Positions 12,437-20,914 of a stretch of 64,000 nucleotides of DNA are shown here, piece by piece. The number at the start of each line of letters is the position of its first letter. Within the stretch, counting starts at the first letter, position 1. The notes under the pieces are model-generated. The model was not told the DNA's origin. It saw nothing but the letters and a program-made list of their open reading frames with translations, and did no database searches. Source of the DNA: Pseudomonas sp. BN411 (lineage in GTDB: Bacteria; Pseudomonadota; Gammaproteobacteria; Pseudomonadales; Pseudomonadaceae). Both the position numbers and the translations under genes were made by a program. The stretch covers positions 53,815 through 117,814 of the forward strand of contig NZ_SSOM01000029.1 in NCBI RefSeq assembly GCF_029871235.1, in the 5' to 3' direction.

Positions 12437-14825
12437 TCACTTCCATCACAAAACCCAGGAAGAGCTGGCGGAACTGTTCCGTGCCGACATCACCACCGGC
12501 GTCGGCAAGAGCGTCAAGCACGAGAGCGCGCCCAAGCATGTGACCGGCGAGGCCGTGTACGTCGACGACCGCCTGGAGTTCCCCAACCAGCTGCACGTCT
12601 ATGCCCGCATGAGCGACCGCGCCCATGCGCGCATCACCCGCATCGATACCACGCCCTGCTACCAGTTCCCGGGCGTAACCATCGCCATCACCGCCAAGGA
12701 CGTGCCCGGCCAGCTGGACATCGGTCCGGTGGTTGCCGGTGACCCGCTGCTGGCGGACGGCAAGGTCGAGTACGTCGGTCAGGTGGTCCTGGCCGTGGGT
12801 GCCGACAGCCTGGAAACCGCACGCAAGGCCGCCATGGCCGCCATCGTCGAATACGAAGACCTGGAGCCCGTGCTGGACGTGGTGGAAGCGCTGCGCAAAA
12901 AGCACTTCGTACTGGACAGCCACCAGCACAAGCGTGGTGATTCCAGCACCGCGCTGGCCAATTCGAAGAACCGCATCCAGGGCACCCTGCACATCGGCGG
13001 CCAGGAACACTTCTACCTGGAGACCCAGATCTCCTCCGTCATGCCCACCGAAGACGGCGGCATGATCGTCTACACCTCCACCCAGAACGCCACCGAAGTG
13101 CAGAAGCTGGTGGCCGAGGTGCTGGGTGTGCCGATGAACAAGATCGTCATCGACATGCGTCGCATGGGTGGCGGCTTCGGCGGCAAGGAAACCCAGGCGG
13201 CCGGCCCGGCCTGCCTGTGCGCGGTGATTGCGCACCTGACCCGTCGCCCGACCAAGATGCGCCTGCCGCGCATGGAAGACATGACCGTCACCGGCAAGCG
13301 TCACCCCTTCTATGTCGAGTACGACGTGGGCTTCGACGAGAACGGCCTGCTCACCGGCATCGAACTGGAACTGGCGGGCAACTGCGGCTACTCGCCCGAC
13401 CTGTCCGGCTCCATCGTCGACCGTGCGATGTTCCACTCGGACAACGCCTACTTCCTCGAAGACGCCACCATCAATGGTCACCGCTGCAAGACCAACACCG
13501 CTTCGAACACCGCCTACCGCGGTTTCGGCGGCCCGCAGGGGATGGTCGCGATCGAAGAGATCATGGATGCCATCGCCCGCCACCTGGGCAAAGACCCGCT
13601 CGATGTCCGCAAGCTGAACTACTACGGCAAGGACGAGCGCAACGTCACCCACTACTACCAGACCGTCGAGCACAACATGCTCGCCGAGATGACCGCGGAA
13701 CTGGAAGAAAGCGCCGAGTACGCCAAGCGCCGTGAGGAAATCCGCGAATTCAACGCGAAGAGCCCGGTACTGAAGAAAGGCCTGTCGATGACGCCGGTGA
13801 AATTCGGCATCAGCTTCACCGCCACCTTCCTCAACCAGGCTGGCGCGCTGGTGCACATCTACACCGACGGCAGCATCCACCTGAACCACGGTGGCACCGA
13901 GATGGGCCAGGGCCTGAACACCAAGGTCGCCCAGGTGGTGGCCGAAGTCTTCCAGGTGGACATCTCGCGCATCCAGATCACCGCCACCAACACCGACAAG
14001 GTGCCCAACACCTCGCCGACCGCCGCCTCCAGCGGCACCGACCTGAACGGCAAGGCTGCACAGAACGCCGCCGAAACCATCAAGGGCCGGCTGGTGGAGT
14101 TCCTCGCCAATCACTTCAAGGCGACCACCGAGGACGTGCAGTTCAAGAATGACCAGGTGCGCGTGCGCGACCACTTCCTCTCCTTCGAGGAAATGATCCA
14201 GCTCGCCTACTTCAACCAGATCTCGCTCTCCAGCACCGGTTTCTACCGTACACCGAAGATCTTCTACGACCGCGACAAGGCCGCCGGCCGCCCCTTCTAC
14301 TACTTCGCCTACGGCATCGCCTGCTGCGAAGTGCTGGTCGACACCCTGACCGGCGAGTACAAGATGCTGCGCACCGACATCCTGCATGACGTGGGCGCCT
14401 CCCTGAACCCGGCCATCGACATCGGCCAGGTCGAGGGGGCCTTCGTTCAGGGCATGGGCTGGCTGACCACCGAGGAACTGGTGTGGAACGCCAAGGGCAA
14501 GCTGATGACCAACGGTCCGGCGAGCTACAAGATCCCGGCCATCGCCGACATGCCCATCGACCTGCGGGTGAAGCTGGTTGAGAACCGCAAGAACCCCGAG
14601 CAGACGGTGTTCCACTCCAAGGCCGTGGGCGAGCCGCCCTTCATGCTCGGCATTGCCGCCTGGTGCGCCATCAAGGACGCCGTGGCGAGCCTGGGAGACT
14701 ACAAGGCGCAGCCGCAGATCGACGCGCCGGCTACCCCTGAGCGCGTGCTCTGGGGCGTCGAGCAGATGAAGAAACTGCAACAGCCGGCAAAGGCCTCCAG
14801 CCAGGCGGAGACCGAGCCTGCGTAA
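12429..14825 (+). CDS. xdhB: Xanthine dehydrogenase large (molybdenum) subunit XdhB
   Basis: This 798-residue subunit binds the molybdopterin cofactor and the purine. Family landmarks are GGGFGGKETQ near residue 240, the AYRGFGGPQG loop with its substrate-binding Arg, and VGEPPF near the C-terminus, which holds the catalytic Glu. There is no signal peptide, so it acts in the cytoplasm. It overlaps xdhA and is followed, after a REP hairpin and a small open frame, by xdhC. Confidence 0.97.
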
Positions 14826-14828
14826 CCC

Positions 14829-14879
14829 GTAGGAGCCAGCTCGCTGGCGAAAGCGATTCGCCAGCAAGCTGGCTCCTAC
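14829..14879. repeat. REP-type palindrome after xdhB
   Basis: Two 23-nt arms (beginning GTAGGAGCCAGC and ending GCTGGCTCCTAC) differ at one base and flank a 5-nt loop. This is the common Pseudomonas REP design. Relatives are at 17394-17448 and 42202-42263. Confidence 0.85.
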
Positions 14880-14901
14880 ATAGATAAAACGGTGCAGAAC
14901 A

Positions 14902-15051
14902 ATGACAACATCCACCGATCAAACGAAGACTAAGCAGCAGGACGGCGAGGCCGTGCTGCTGGAAACGCTGCCGGCACCGGTCCGTCCCAAGGACGACTGG
15001 CGGCTGTCGCGGACCACCAGGCCACTGCGTAGCTGGAGATTGAGCAAATGA
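14902..15051 (+). CDS. Candidate 49-residue protein between xdhB and xdhC
   Basis: An ATG at 14902 opens a 49-codon frame whose TGA (15049-15051) overlaps the xdhC start ATG (15048-15050) as ATGA, the usual arrangement for translational coupling. Codons fit the GC-rich host (CTG, CTG, GAA, ACG, CTG, CCG, GCC, GAC and similar). The product has an acidic/Gln N-terminal half (TDQTKTKQQDGEAVLLE), then a basic C-terminal half rich in Arg and Trp (DDWRLSRTTRPLRSWRLSK). There is no membrane segment. No strong Shine-Dalgarno is visible. It may help couple or target XdhC-dependent cofactor insertion, or serve only as a leader for xdhC. I know of no named family. Confidence 0.5.
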   Translation: MTTSTDQTKTKQQDGEAVLLETLPAPVRPKDDWRLSRTTRPLRSWRLSK

Positions 15052-15881
15052 GCTGGATCAGCGCCCTCGCCGACCTTCAGCACCGTGGTGAACCCTGCGT
15101 GCTGGTGACCATCATCGAAGAGCGTGGCTCGACCCCGCGCAATTCCGGTTCGAAGATGGTCGTCACCGCCGAGCGCATCTTCGAGACCATCGGTGGCGGT
15201 CATCTCGAATTCAAGGCGATGGAGATCGCCCGCGAGATGCTCGAAAGTCGCAGCCAGGACACCCGCCTGGAGCGCTTCAGCCTGGGCGCCAGCCTCGGCC
15301 AGTGCTGCGGCGGCGCGACCGTGCTGCTGTTCGAACCCATGGGCCAGCCACAGGCGCATATCGCCGTATTCGGTGCAGGCCACGTCGGCCGTGCACTGGT
15401 TCCGCTGCTCGCCAGCCTGCCGTGCAAGGTGCGCTGGATCGACTCGCGGGAAAACGAATTCCCCGAGCAGATTCCGTCTGGCGTGGACAAGGTGGTCAAC
15501 GAGGAAGTGATCGACGAGATCGCGGACATGCCCAAGGGCAGCTACTTCATCGTCATGACCCACAACCACCAGCTGGATCTGGAACTCACCGCCGAGATCC
15601 TCAAGCGCAACGACTTCGCCTACTTCGGCCTGATCGGTTCGAAGACCAAGCGTCTCAAGTTCGAGCACCGCCTGCGCGAACGCGGCTTCGCAAGCGAAAC
15701 CGTGCAACGCATGCGCTGCCCGATGGGCATTCAGGAGGTCAAGGGCAAGCTGCCGGTGGAGATCGCCATTTCCATCGCCGGCGAAGTGGTCGCCACCTAC
15801 AACGCCAACTTCGGCCAGGAAGTGAAAAAGGGCGAAACCGTCGCCAAGCTGATTCCTTCCTCGCGCCGCGAACAGGCCTGA
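15048..15881 (+). CDS. xdhC: Xanthine dehydrogenase accessory protein XdhC
   Basis: A 277-residue chaperone that binds the molybdenum cofactor, promotes its sulfuration and inserts it into XdhB. The N-terminal CoxI/XdhC domain shows ERGSTPRNSGSKM and IGGGHLEF with LGQCCGG. A Rossmann-type C-terminal half shows VFGAGHVGRALVPLL. The start ATG overlaps the stop of the upstream 49-codon frame. It is followed by guaD after 131 bp. Confidence 0.95.
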   Translation: MSWISALADLQHRGEPCVLVTIIEERGSTPRNSGSKMVVTAERIFETIGGGHLEFKAMEIAREMLESRSQDTRLERFSLGASLGQCCGGATVLLFEPMGQPQAHIAVFGAGHVGRALVPLLASLPCKVRWIDSRENEFPEQIPSGVDKVVNEEVIDEIADMPKGSYFIVMTHNHQLDLELTAEILKRNDFAYFGLIGSKTKRLKFEHRLRERGFASETVQRMRCPMGIQEVKGKLPVEIAISIAGEVVATYNANFGQEVKKGETVAKLIPSSRREQA

Positions 15882-15887
15882 ATTATT

Positions 15888-15906
15888 CCTTCCCCCACGG
15901 GGAAGG
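15888..15906. repeat. Short hairpin in xdhC-guaD spacer
   Basis: CCTTCCCC-CAC-GGGGAAGG folds into a perfect 8-bp stem 7 bp after xdhC. No clear T-run follows, so it is probably an mRNA-stabilising hairpin rather than a terminator. A pyrimidine-rich stretch nearby (about 15950-15980) resembles 23236-23262. Confidence 0.5.
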
Positions 15907-16012
15907 CGACGCGTAAGTGCCGGGTGGGGAGAGCCGCGTGACAGGGAGCTCCCCACTCCGGCCCCTCCCCTCGCGGGACGCAAGAATCGCAACGCCAACG
16001 AACGAGACTGAC

Positions 16013-17320
16013 ATGACCAGCCACGTAACCGCCTACCGCTCCGCCATCCTGCACAGCATCGCCGACCCCGCCCTGGTGGGCGTCGAGCAGTCCTATCAGT
16101 ACTTCGAGGACGGCCTGCTGGTGGTGGAAGACGGTCGCATCAAGGCCCTGGGTGAAGCCAAGTCCCTGCTGCCGGGCCTGGATGCCGGCGTCGAGGTGCA
16201 TGAGTATCGCGATGCCCTGATCACCCCCGGTTTCATCGACACCCATATCCACTTCCCGCAGACCGGCATGATCGCCTCCTACGGCGAGCAGCTGCTGGAC
16301 TGGCTGAACACCTACACCTTCCCCACCGAGAAGCAGTTTGCAGACAAGGCCCACGCCGCTGACGTCGCGGGCATCTTCATCAAGGAACTGCTGCGCAACG
16401 GCACCACCACCGCCCTGGTGTTCGGCACCGTGCACAAGGAGTCGGTGGACGCCTTCTTCGAAGCCGCCCAGGCACTCGACCTGCGGATGATCGCCGGCAA
16501 GGTGCTGATGGACCGCAATGCCCCGGACTACCTGACCGATACCGCCGAGTCCGGCTATGCGGACAGCAAGGAGCTGATCGAGCGCTGGCACGGCAAGGGT
16601 CGCCTGCACTATGCGGTGACGCCGCGCTTCGCCCCCACCAGCACCCCCGAGCAACTGGAGCTGGCGGGCAAGCTGTATGCCGAGTACCCGGGCCTGTACA
16701 TGCACACCCACCTGTCCGAAAACCGCAAGGAAATCGAATGGGTGAAAGAGCTGTTCCCGGAGCGCAAGGGCTACCTGGACGTCTATGACCACTACAAGCT
16801 GATCGGCGAGCGATCGGTCTTCGCCCATGGCGTGCACCTCTGCGACGACGAGTGCAAACGCCTGGCGGAAACCGGCTCGGCCGTAGCCTTCTGCCCCACC
16901 TCCAACCTGTTCCTGGGCAGCGGCCTGTTCGACCTGCAGAAGCTGGAAGAGCACGGTGTGCGCGTGGGCCTGGGCACCGACGTGGGCGCTGGCACCAGCT
17001 TCTCCCAGCTGCAATCGCTGAACGAGGCGTACAAGGTGATGCAGCTGCAGGGCAAGAAGCTCGACCCCTTCAAGTCCCTGTACCTGGCCACCCTGGGTGG
17101 CGCGCGCTCGCTCTACCTGGACGACAAGATCGGCAACTTCCAAACAGGCAAGGACGCGGACTTCGTGGTCCTGGACTACAAGGCCACCCCGCTGCTGGAC
17201 TACCGCATGCAGCAGGCCAAGAGCCTTCCGGAACGCCTGTTCGCCCTGACCATCCTCGGCGACGACCGCACCGTGAAGGAAACCTTCGCCGCCGGCCGTA
17301 GCGTGCACAAGCGCGGCTGA
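16013..17320 (+). CDS. guaD: Guanine deaminase
   Basis: A 435-residue amidohydrolase that converts guanine to xanthine plus ammonia, feeding xanthine dehydrogenase. Metal and active-site motifs are DTHIHFPQ, MHTHLSEN, FAHGVHL and GLGTDVGAGTSFS in the standard order. The start at 16013 gives the normal N-terminus; an upstream in-frame extension runs through a low-complexity spacer. An intrinsic terminator follows at 17337. Confidence 0.95.
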   Translation: MTSHVTAYRSAILHSIADPALVGVEQSYQYFEDGLLVVEDGRIKALGEAKSLLPGLDAGVEVHEYRDALITPGFIDTHIHFPQTGMIASYGEQLLDWLNTYTFPTEKQFADKAHAADVAGIFIKELLRNGTTTALVFGTVHKESVDAFFEAAQALDLRMIAGKVLMDRNAPDYLTDTAESGYADSKELIERWHGKGRLHYAVTPRFAPTSTPEQLELAGKLYAEYPGLYMHTHLSENRKEIEWVKELFPERKGYLDVYDHYKLIGERSVFAHGVHLCDDECKRLAETGSAVAFCPTSNLFLGSGLFDLQKLEEHGVRVGLGTDVGAGTSFSQLQSLNEAYKVMQLQGKKLDPFKSLYLATLGGARSLYLDDKIGNFQTGKDADFVVLDYKATPLLDYRMQQAKSLPERLFALTILGDDRTVKETFAAGRSVHKRG

Positions 17321-17336
17321 TCGAACGCGCAAACAG

Positions 17337-17367
17337 AAAAGCCCCGCTTCGGCGGGGCTTTTCTTTT
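17337..17367 (+). terminator. Intrinsic terminator of guaD
   Basis: AAAA-GCCCCGC-TTCG-GCGGGGC-TTTTCTTTT: a 7-bp GC stem with a tight loop and a U-tract, 17 bp after the guaD stop. Confidence 0.9.
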
Positions 17368-17393
17368 GGAGTTCCGGTGGGTTCAGGAGCCTT

Positions 17394-17448
17394 GTAGGAG
17401 CTAGCTTGCTAGCGAAAAGGGGCCATTCGCTGGCAAGCCAGCTCCTAC
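17394..17448. repeat. REP-type palindrome after guaD
   Basis: The arms start GTAGGAGCTAGC and end CCAGCTCCTAC around a central 9-nt segment. Same family as 14829-14879. It lies in the non-coding stretch 17321-17620 together with the next repeat and two terminators. Confidence 0.8.
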
Positions 17449-17461
17449 GGGCAATGCAACC

Positions 17462-17550
17462 CGTAGGATGGGTTGAGCGGAGCGATACCCATGCGGACGC
17501 CAATTGATGGGTATCGCAAGCTCGCGGAACGCCGCCCGACCCACCCTACG
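17462..17550. repeat. Intergenic inverted repeat, GTAGGATGGGTTGAGCG family, copy 1
   Basis: The outer arms CGTAGGATGGG and CCCACCCTACG bracket inner arms GCGATACCCAT and ATGGGTATCGC. Relatives are at 38208-38287 and 55427-55505. No open frame or transposase is associated. Confidence 0.75.
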
Positions 17551-17578
17551 TTCTGGCCGTGCCTTCAAGCCGCTCAAA

Positions 17579-17607
17579 CAAAAAACCCCGCATTCGCGGG
17601 GCTTTTT
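17579..17607. terminator. Bidirectional intrinsic terminator, 3' of GntR gene
   Basis: CCCCGC-ATTC-GCGGGG is flanked by an A-run on the left and a T-run on the right, so it can act on both strands. It ends 14 bp after the stop of the leftward GntR gene. Confidence 0.85.
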
Positions 17608-17620
17608 ACCTGGGTCTGAA

Positions 17621-18391
17621 TCAGACGTTGCGCGGCGTTGCGCGGCCGGGCTTCTTCTTGGTCTGCAGCAGGTGTGAGAACACCGCGTGCAGGTCGTCCG
17701 AGGCACCGCCTTCGTCCAGGTTCAGCTTGTCGTCGATGTGATCCATGTGATGCATCATCAGCATCACCGCGCGCTCGGCGTCGCGGGACTCGATGGCGTC
17801 GATCAGGCGATTGTGCTCATCGAAAGAACAGTGGGAGCGGCTGCCGCTCTCGTACTGGGCGATGATGAGGGAGGTCTGCGATACCAGGCTGCGCTGGAAG
17901 CTCACCAGCGGGGCGTTCTTCGCTGCCTCGGCCAGCTTCAGGTGGAACTCGCCGGAAAGGCGGATGCCGGCGCCACGGTCGCCACGGGAGAAGCAGGCCT
18001 GCTCTTCAAGGACCATCTGCCGCAGTTCCTGCAGCTGCTCGGCGGTGGCGTGCTCGACCGCCAGCTCGGTAATGGCGCGCTCCACCAGTCGGCGCGCGTA
18101 GAAGATCTGCCGGGCTTCCTCGACGCTGGGGCTGGCCACTACGGCGCCACGATTGGGTCGCAACAGCACCACGCCCTCATGGGCAAGGCGCGACAGGGCG
18201 CGACGGATGATGGTGCGGCTGACACCGAAAATCTCACCCAGGGCCTCTTCGCTCAGCTTGGTACCGGGAGCGAGGCGCTGCTCGAGAATCGCATCGAAAA
18301 TGTGCGCGTAGACGACGTCGTCCTGAGTGCCGCTGCGGGTGCTTTTGGCGGTGCGCGGCTGCTTCTTGAGTGGCTGCAACTGTTCGTTCAT
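17621..18391 (-). CDS. GntR-family regulator (FCD subfamily) of the purine island
   Basis: A 256-residue regulator. A basic N-terminal tail precedes a winged helix (VYAHIFDAILEQRLAPGTKL, then VSRTIIRRALSRLAHEGVV) at about residues 27-90. The FCD effector domain follows, with metal-binding type residues in its helices (for example SGEFHLKLAEAA and SFDEHNRLIDAI). It corresponds in position to P. aeruginosa PA1520 as I recall it. Its own upstream region has TTGTACACAA (18500-18509), and seven similar sites lie near other purine genes. The FCD operator consensus (TNGT-N(0-3)-ACNA) fits these sites, so this is the prime candidate for their regulator, most likely a repressor relieved by a pathway intermediate. 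The effector is unknown. Confidence 0.88.
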   Translation of the reverse strand: MNEQLQPLKKQPRTAKSTRSGTQDDVVYAHIFDAILEQRLAPGTKLSEEALGEIFGVSRTIIRRALSRLAHEGVVLLRPNRGAVVASPSVEEARQIFYARRLVERAITELAVEHATAEQLQELRQMVLEEQACFSRGDRGAGIRLSGEFHLKLAEAAKNAPLVSFQRSLVSQTSLIIAQYESGSRSHCSFDEHNRLIDAIESRDAERAVMLMMHHMDHIDDKLNLDEGGASDDLHAVFSHLLQTKKKPGRATPRNV

Positions 18392-18499
18392 GGGTGCTCG
18401 CGTAAAGGGGGTCGGCGGTATTCCAGGGCCCTTTTTGCCCCTTTTCGCCGGGCTGAGCAGGTGGGTCAGCGGGGGAAATCAGGGAAAAATCGAGTGATA

Positions 18500-18509
18500 T
18501 TGTACACAA
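18500..18509. promoter_or_regulatory. GntR-type operator TTGTACACAA (site 1)
   Basis: About 109 bp upstream of the GntR start codon at 18391; it would allow autoregulation. One base pair departs from perfect symmetry. Confidence 0.7.
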
Positions 18510-18790
18510 TCATCCCCCCTTGAACAGTTTCGCAGCAGCTCCAACCCCATTCCTGACCAGTTGCACAGGTTTTCCAGCAGGATCCAGCCACCTCTTTTTT
18601 CATTGAGGGTTGAAGCGACAAACCTGCGGATTTCCCTACATTTTTTTGTCATAAGCGCAGCTGGCGCAGTGCCATTTCGTGCTTTCGCTCCCCTCCCTCC
18701 ACTCCGCCTCTCTTTTGGCATTACCTCATAAGTCATTGTTTTTTAACGATTTGGTTAATTCGTTAGCCTGCAAATTGTCGCGACATAACC

Positions 18791-18804
18791 TAACCGTACG
18801 GTCA
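18791..18804. promoter_or_regulatory. TAACC-GTAC-GGTCA element
   Basis: A 9-of-10 match to the palindrome TGACC-N4-GGTCA found upstream of xdhA. It lies upstream of the purine permease and overlaps the 10-bp palindrome ACCGTACGGT. Confidence 0.4.
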
Positions 18805-18857
18805 ACTTTTGTTGATTGGATCGTTTTTTCGAACATTGAAAACATTATTTGTTTTTT

Positions 18858-18867
18858 TTGTATACAA
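18858..18867. promoter_or_regulatory. GntR-type operator TTGTATACAA (site 2)
   Basis: A perfect palindrome preceded by a T-run, about 140 bp upstream of the permease start. It probably overlaps the permease promoter. Confidence 0.75.
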
Positions 18868-18891
18868 AGGCATAATCGCGCCGTGACTTCC

Positions 18892-18905
18892 TGACCCTGC
18901 GGTCA
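18892..18905. promoter_or_regulatory. TGACC-CTGC-GGTCA element
   Basis: Perfect 5-bp arms, 25 bp after GntR-type site 2. Same arms as in the xdhA operator. Confidence 0.5.
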
Positions 18906-19008
18906 AGTATTGGAGGAAGTGCACCACTCACGCCATCCGCCTCAGTCAGTCCGGAGCCAGCTCCCGGCTCTGGGTGAACAAAACAAAAGAGATGAGGAGT
19001 ACCACGCT

Positions 19009-20358
19009 GTGGAAAGCATCAAACAACAAGAACAAGGAACGTACGTCGCTACACCGCCCGCCAAGGGTCTGCTTGAACGTCTCTTCAAGCTCAGCCTGCA
19101 CGGCACCACCGTGAAGACTGAGCTGGCTGCAGGCCTGACCACCTTCATCACCATGGCCTACATCATTTTCGTCAACCCGAACATCATGGCCGATGCCGGG
19201 ATCGATCATGGCGCAGCTTTCGTTGCCACCTGCCTTGCCGCAGCCTTCGGCTGCCTCCTCATGGGCCTCTACGCCAACTGGCCGGTCGGCCTCGCTCCGG
19301 GCATGGGCCTGAACGCCTTCTTCACCTACACCGTGGTCAACACCATGGGCTACAGCTGGCAGATCGCGCTTGGCGCGGTGTTCCTCTCCGGCGTGCTGTT
19401 CATGATCCTGACCTTCTCGCGCATCCGTGAGTGGCTGCTCAACAGCATCCCGAGCAGTCTGCGCTTCGCCATGGGCGCAGGTGTCGGTCTGTTCCTCGGG
19501 CTGATCGGCCTGAAGACCGCCGGCATCGTGGTTGCCCATCCGGCCACCCTGGTGCACATCGGTGACCTGACCTCCCCCGGTCCGCTGCTGGCCGCCATCT
19601 GCTTCCTGATGATCGCGGTACTGGAATACCGCCGCATCTTCGGCGGCATCCTGATCAGCATCCTCACCGTGACCCTGATCGGTGTTGGCCTGGGCATCGT
19701 CAAGTTCGGCGGCGTGTTCTCCATGCCCCCGAGCCTGGCCCCGACCTTCATGGCCATGGACATCACCGGCGCATTCAACGTGACTATGGTGAGCGTGATC
19801 CTTGCGTTCCTCTTCGTGCACATGTTCGACACCGCCGGCACCCTGATGGGCGTGGCCCAGCGTGCCAACCTGGTGCAGGAAGACGGTCGTATCGAGAACC
19901 TGTCCCGCGCCATGAAAGCGGACAGCGCCTCCAGCGTCTTCGGTGGCGTGCTCGGGGTACCGCCGGTCACCAGCTACGTAGAAAGTGCTGCGGGCGTTGC
20001 TGCTGGCGGCCGCACCGGCCTGACCGCAGTGACCGTGGGCATCCTGTTCATCGCCGCGATGTTCTTCGCCCCGCTGGCCGGCATGATCCCCGCCTATGCC
20101 ACCGCCGGTGCCCTGATCTACGTTGCGATGCTGATGATGGGCGGCATGGCCCACATCGACTGGAAGGAACACACCGAAACCATCCCGGCCATCGTCACCG
20201 TCATCATGATGCCGCTGACCTTCTCGGTCGCCGACGGTATCGCCCTGGGCTTCGTGACCTATGTCGCCATGAAGGCCTTCACCGGCAAATACAAGGATGT
20301 GTCGGTAAGCCTGTATGCCCTGTGCGCCATCTTCGTGGCCAAGTTCATCTTCCTGTAA
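19009..20358 (+). CDS. Purine permease, AzgA/NCS2-type
   Basis: A 449-residue membrane protein with about 12-14 hydrophobic segments, similar to guanine/hypoxanthine and adenine permeases of the AzgA group. Typical motifs are ELAAGLTTFITMAYIIFVNP at the first membrane segment, GLAPGMGLNAFF, FDTAGTLMGVAQRA, and the stretch around GVLGVPPVTSYVESAAGVA. A GTG at 19009 with GAGGAG 9 nt upstream gives the usual N-terminus; an ATG at 18910 would add 33 unrelated residues. It is divergent from the GntR gene and carries two kinds of palindrome upstream. It likely imports purine bases for this pathway. Confidence 0.92.
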   Translation: MESIKQQEQGTYVATPPAKGLLERLFKLSLHGTTVKTELAAGLTTFITMAYIIFVNPNIMADAGIDHGAAFVATCLAAAFGCLLMGLYANWPVGLAPGMGLNAFFTYTVVNTMGYSWQIALGAVFLSGVLFMILTFSRIREWLLNSIPSSLRFAMGAGVGLFLGLIGLKTAGIVVAHPATLVHIGDLTSPGPLLAAICFLMIAVLEYRRIFGGILISILTVTLIGVGLGIVKFGGVFSMPPSLAPTFMAMDITGAFNVTMVSVILAFLFVHMFDTAGTLMGVAQRANLVQEDGRIENLSRAMKADSASSVFGGVLGVPPVTSYVESAAGVAAGGRTGLTAVTVGILFIAAMFFAPLAGMIPAYATAGALIYVAMLMMGGMAHIDWKEHTETIPAIVTVIMMPLTFSVADGIALGFVTYVAMKAFTGKYKDVSVSLYALCAIFVAKFIFL

Positions 20359-20378
20359 TCGCAGGTAGCGCTTCACCG

Positions 20379-20407
20379 GGCCCTGTCGCTTTGCGCCAGG
20401 GCCTTTT
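20379..20407 (+). terminator. Intrinsic terminator of the permease gene
   Basis: GGCCCTG, an 11-nt loop, CAGGGCC, then TTTT, 20 bp after the stop codon. Confidence 0.85.
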
Positions 20408-20793
20408 CATTTGGAGCTGTGGTCCTGGCCCTGCCAGTGACGATTGGAATGCACTGAATAGCAGGATGAAGCCGCATAGGTAGGGGGCACCGTGCGTTCA
20501 GCCGGGGCACATGGGTAACGCCTGTCGGGGGACATGGGTAACGGGTTGAGGGTCATAGCCCTCCCCTCCTACCCCCTGCGCTTGATTCGCCTCCCGGCGC
20601 AGAGCTGCCCCATTGCCTGACAGCGACAGACCGAAACGATTTCCGACCGTCGGCCTGCGAAATGGCAAATGCCGCCTAGACTCTCCCCTAACCCGACATT
20701 CCCCATGCATCAGCGCAGCCCCTTGGGCTGGCGCACAGGCTTTGTGTTGTCGATTTTCGCACTCCCTTGCGCATCTCCCCGTGATGCGTTTCA
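20408..20793. other. Gene-poor stretch with direct repeats and a promoter-like element
   Basis: No convincing gene was found. ACATGGGTAACG occurs twice (20507-20518 and 20531-20542), in contexts GGGGCACATGGG and GGGGGACATGGG, which may be the end of a decayed mobile element. The small hairpin GAGGG-TCATAG-CCCTC follows. From about 20660 a promoter-like motif leads toward a terminator at 20794-20821. Confidence 0.5.
20673..20684 (+). promoter_or_regulatory. Promoter-like element CGCCTAGACTCT (copy 1)
   Basis: CTAGACT is one base from the sigma-S -10 form CTATACT. GGCAAAT lies just upstream. The same 12-mer, again with GGCAAAT upstream, precedes lapG (52491-52502). Here it leads to a terminator about 110 bp downstream, suggesting a short transcript. 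Confidence 0.35.
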
Positions 20794-20821
20794 GCCCGGC
20801 CTTGTGCCGGGCTTCTTTTTT
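20690..20821 (+). ncRNA. Candidate small RNA ending at an intrinsic terminator
   Basis: The interval runs from just after the promoter-like CTAGACT to a good terminator and holds no supported gene. The only open frame reads through the terminator hairpin. An internal hairpin is possible around CAGCCCCTTGGGCTG. The start is inferred, and there is no family match I recognise. Confidence 0.3.
20794..20821 (+). terminator. Intrinsic terminator of the candidate short transcript
   Basis: GCCCGGC-CTTGT-GCCGGGC followed by TTCTTTTTT: a strong 7-bp stem and U-tract with no supported protein gene directly upstream. Confidence 0.8.
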
Positions 20822-20845
20822 CGGCCTGACACTTTTCTGCAGGCG

Positions 20846-20873
20846 AAAAAAAGGCCCGCAGTGTGGACGGGCC
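20846..20873 (-). terminator. Intrinsic terminator of uraH
   Basis: On the minus strand, GGCCCG, a 9-nt loop, CGGGCC, then seven Ts, about 42 bp after the uraH stop. Confidence 0.85.
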
Positions 20874-20914
20874 GTAAAAGACTCCAGTGAGTCGAGGGTA
20901 ACGAGTATTCGGTA

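Larger units (their letters stand above)
18392..19008. other. Divergent regulatory region, GntR / purine permease
   Basis: This 617-bp, AT-rich stretch has no convincing gene. It holds two GntR-type palindromes (18500-18509 and 18858-18867), two copies of the TGACC-N4-GGTCA type (18791-18804 and 18892-18905), and the 10-bp palindromes TGTCGCGACA (18776-18785) and ACCGTACGGT (18793-18802). It is the densest regulatory region of the window. Confidence 0.7.

Noticed and set aside
18910..19008. ATG at 18910 as start of the purine permease
   Set aside because: The 33 extra residues are not membrane-like and run through the regulatory region; the GTG at 19009 has GAGGAG at the right distance.
18946..20376. 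Minus-strand frame of 476 codons across the purine permease
   Set aside because: His/Glu/Gly-rich antisense product, no start signal; the plus-strand permease is certain.
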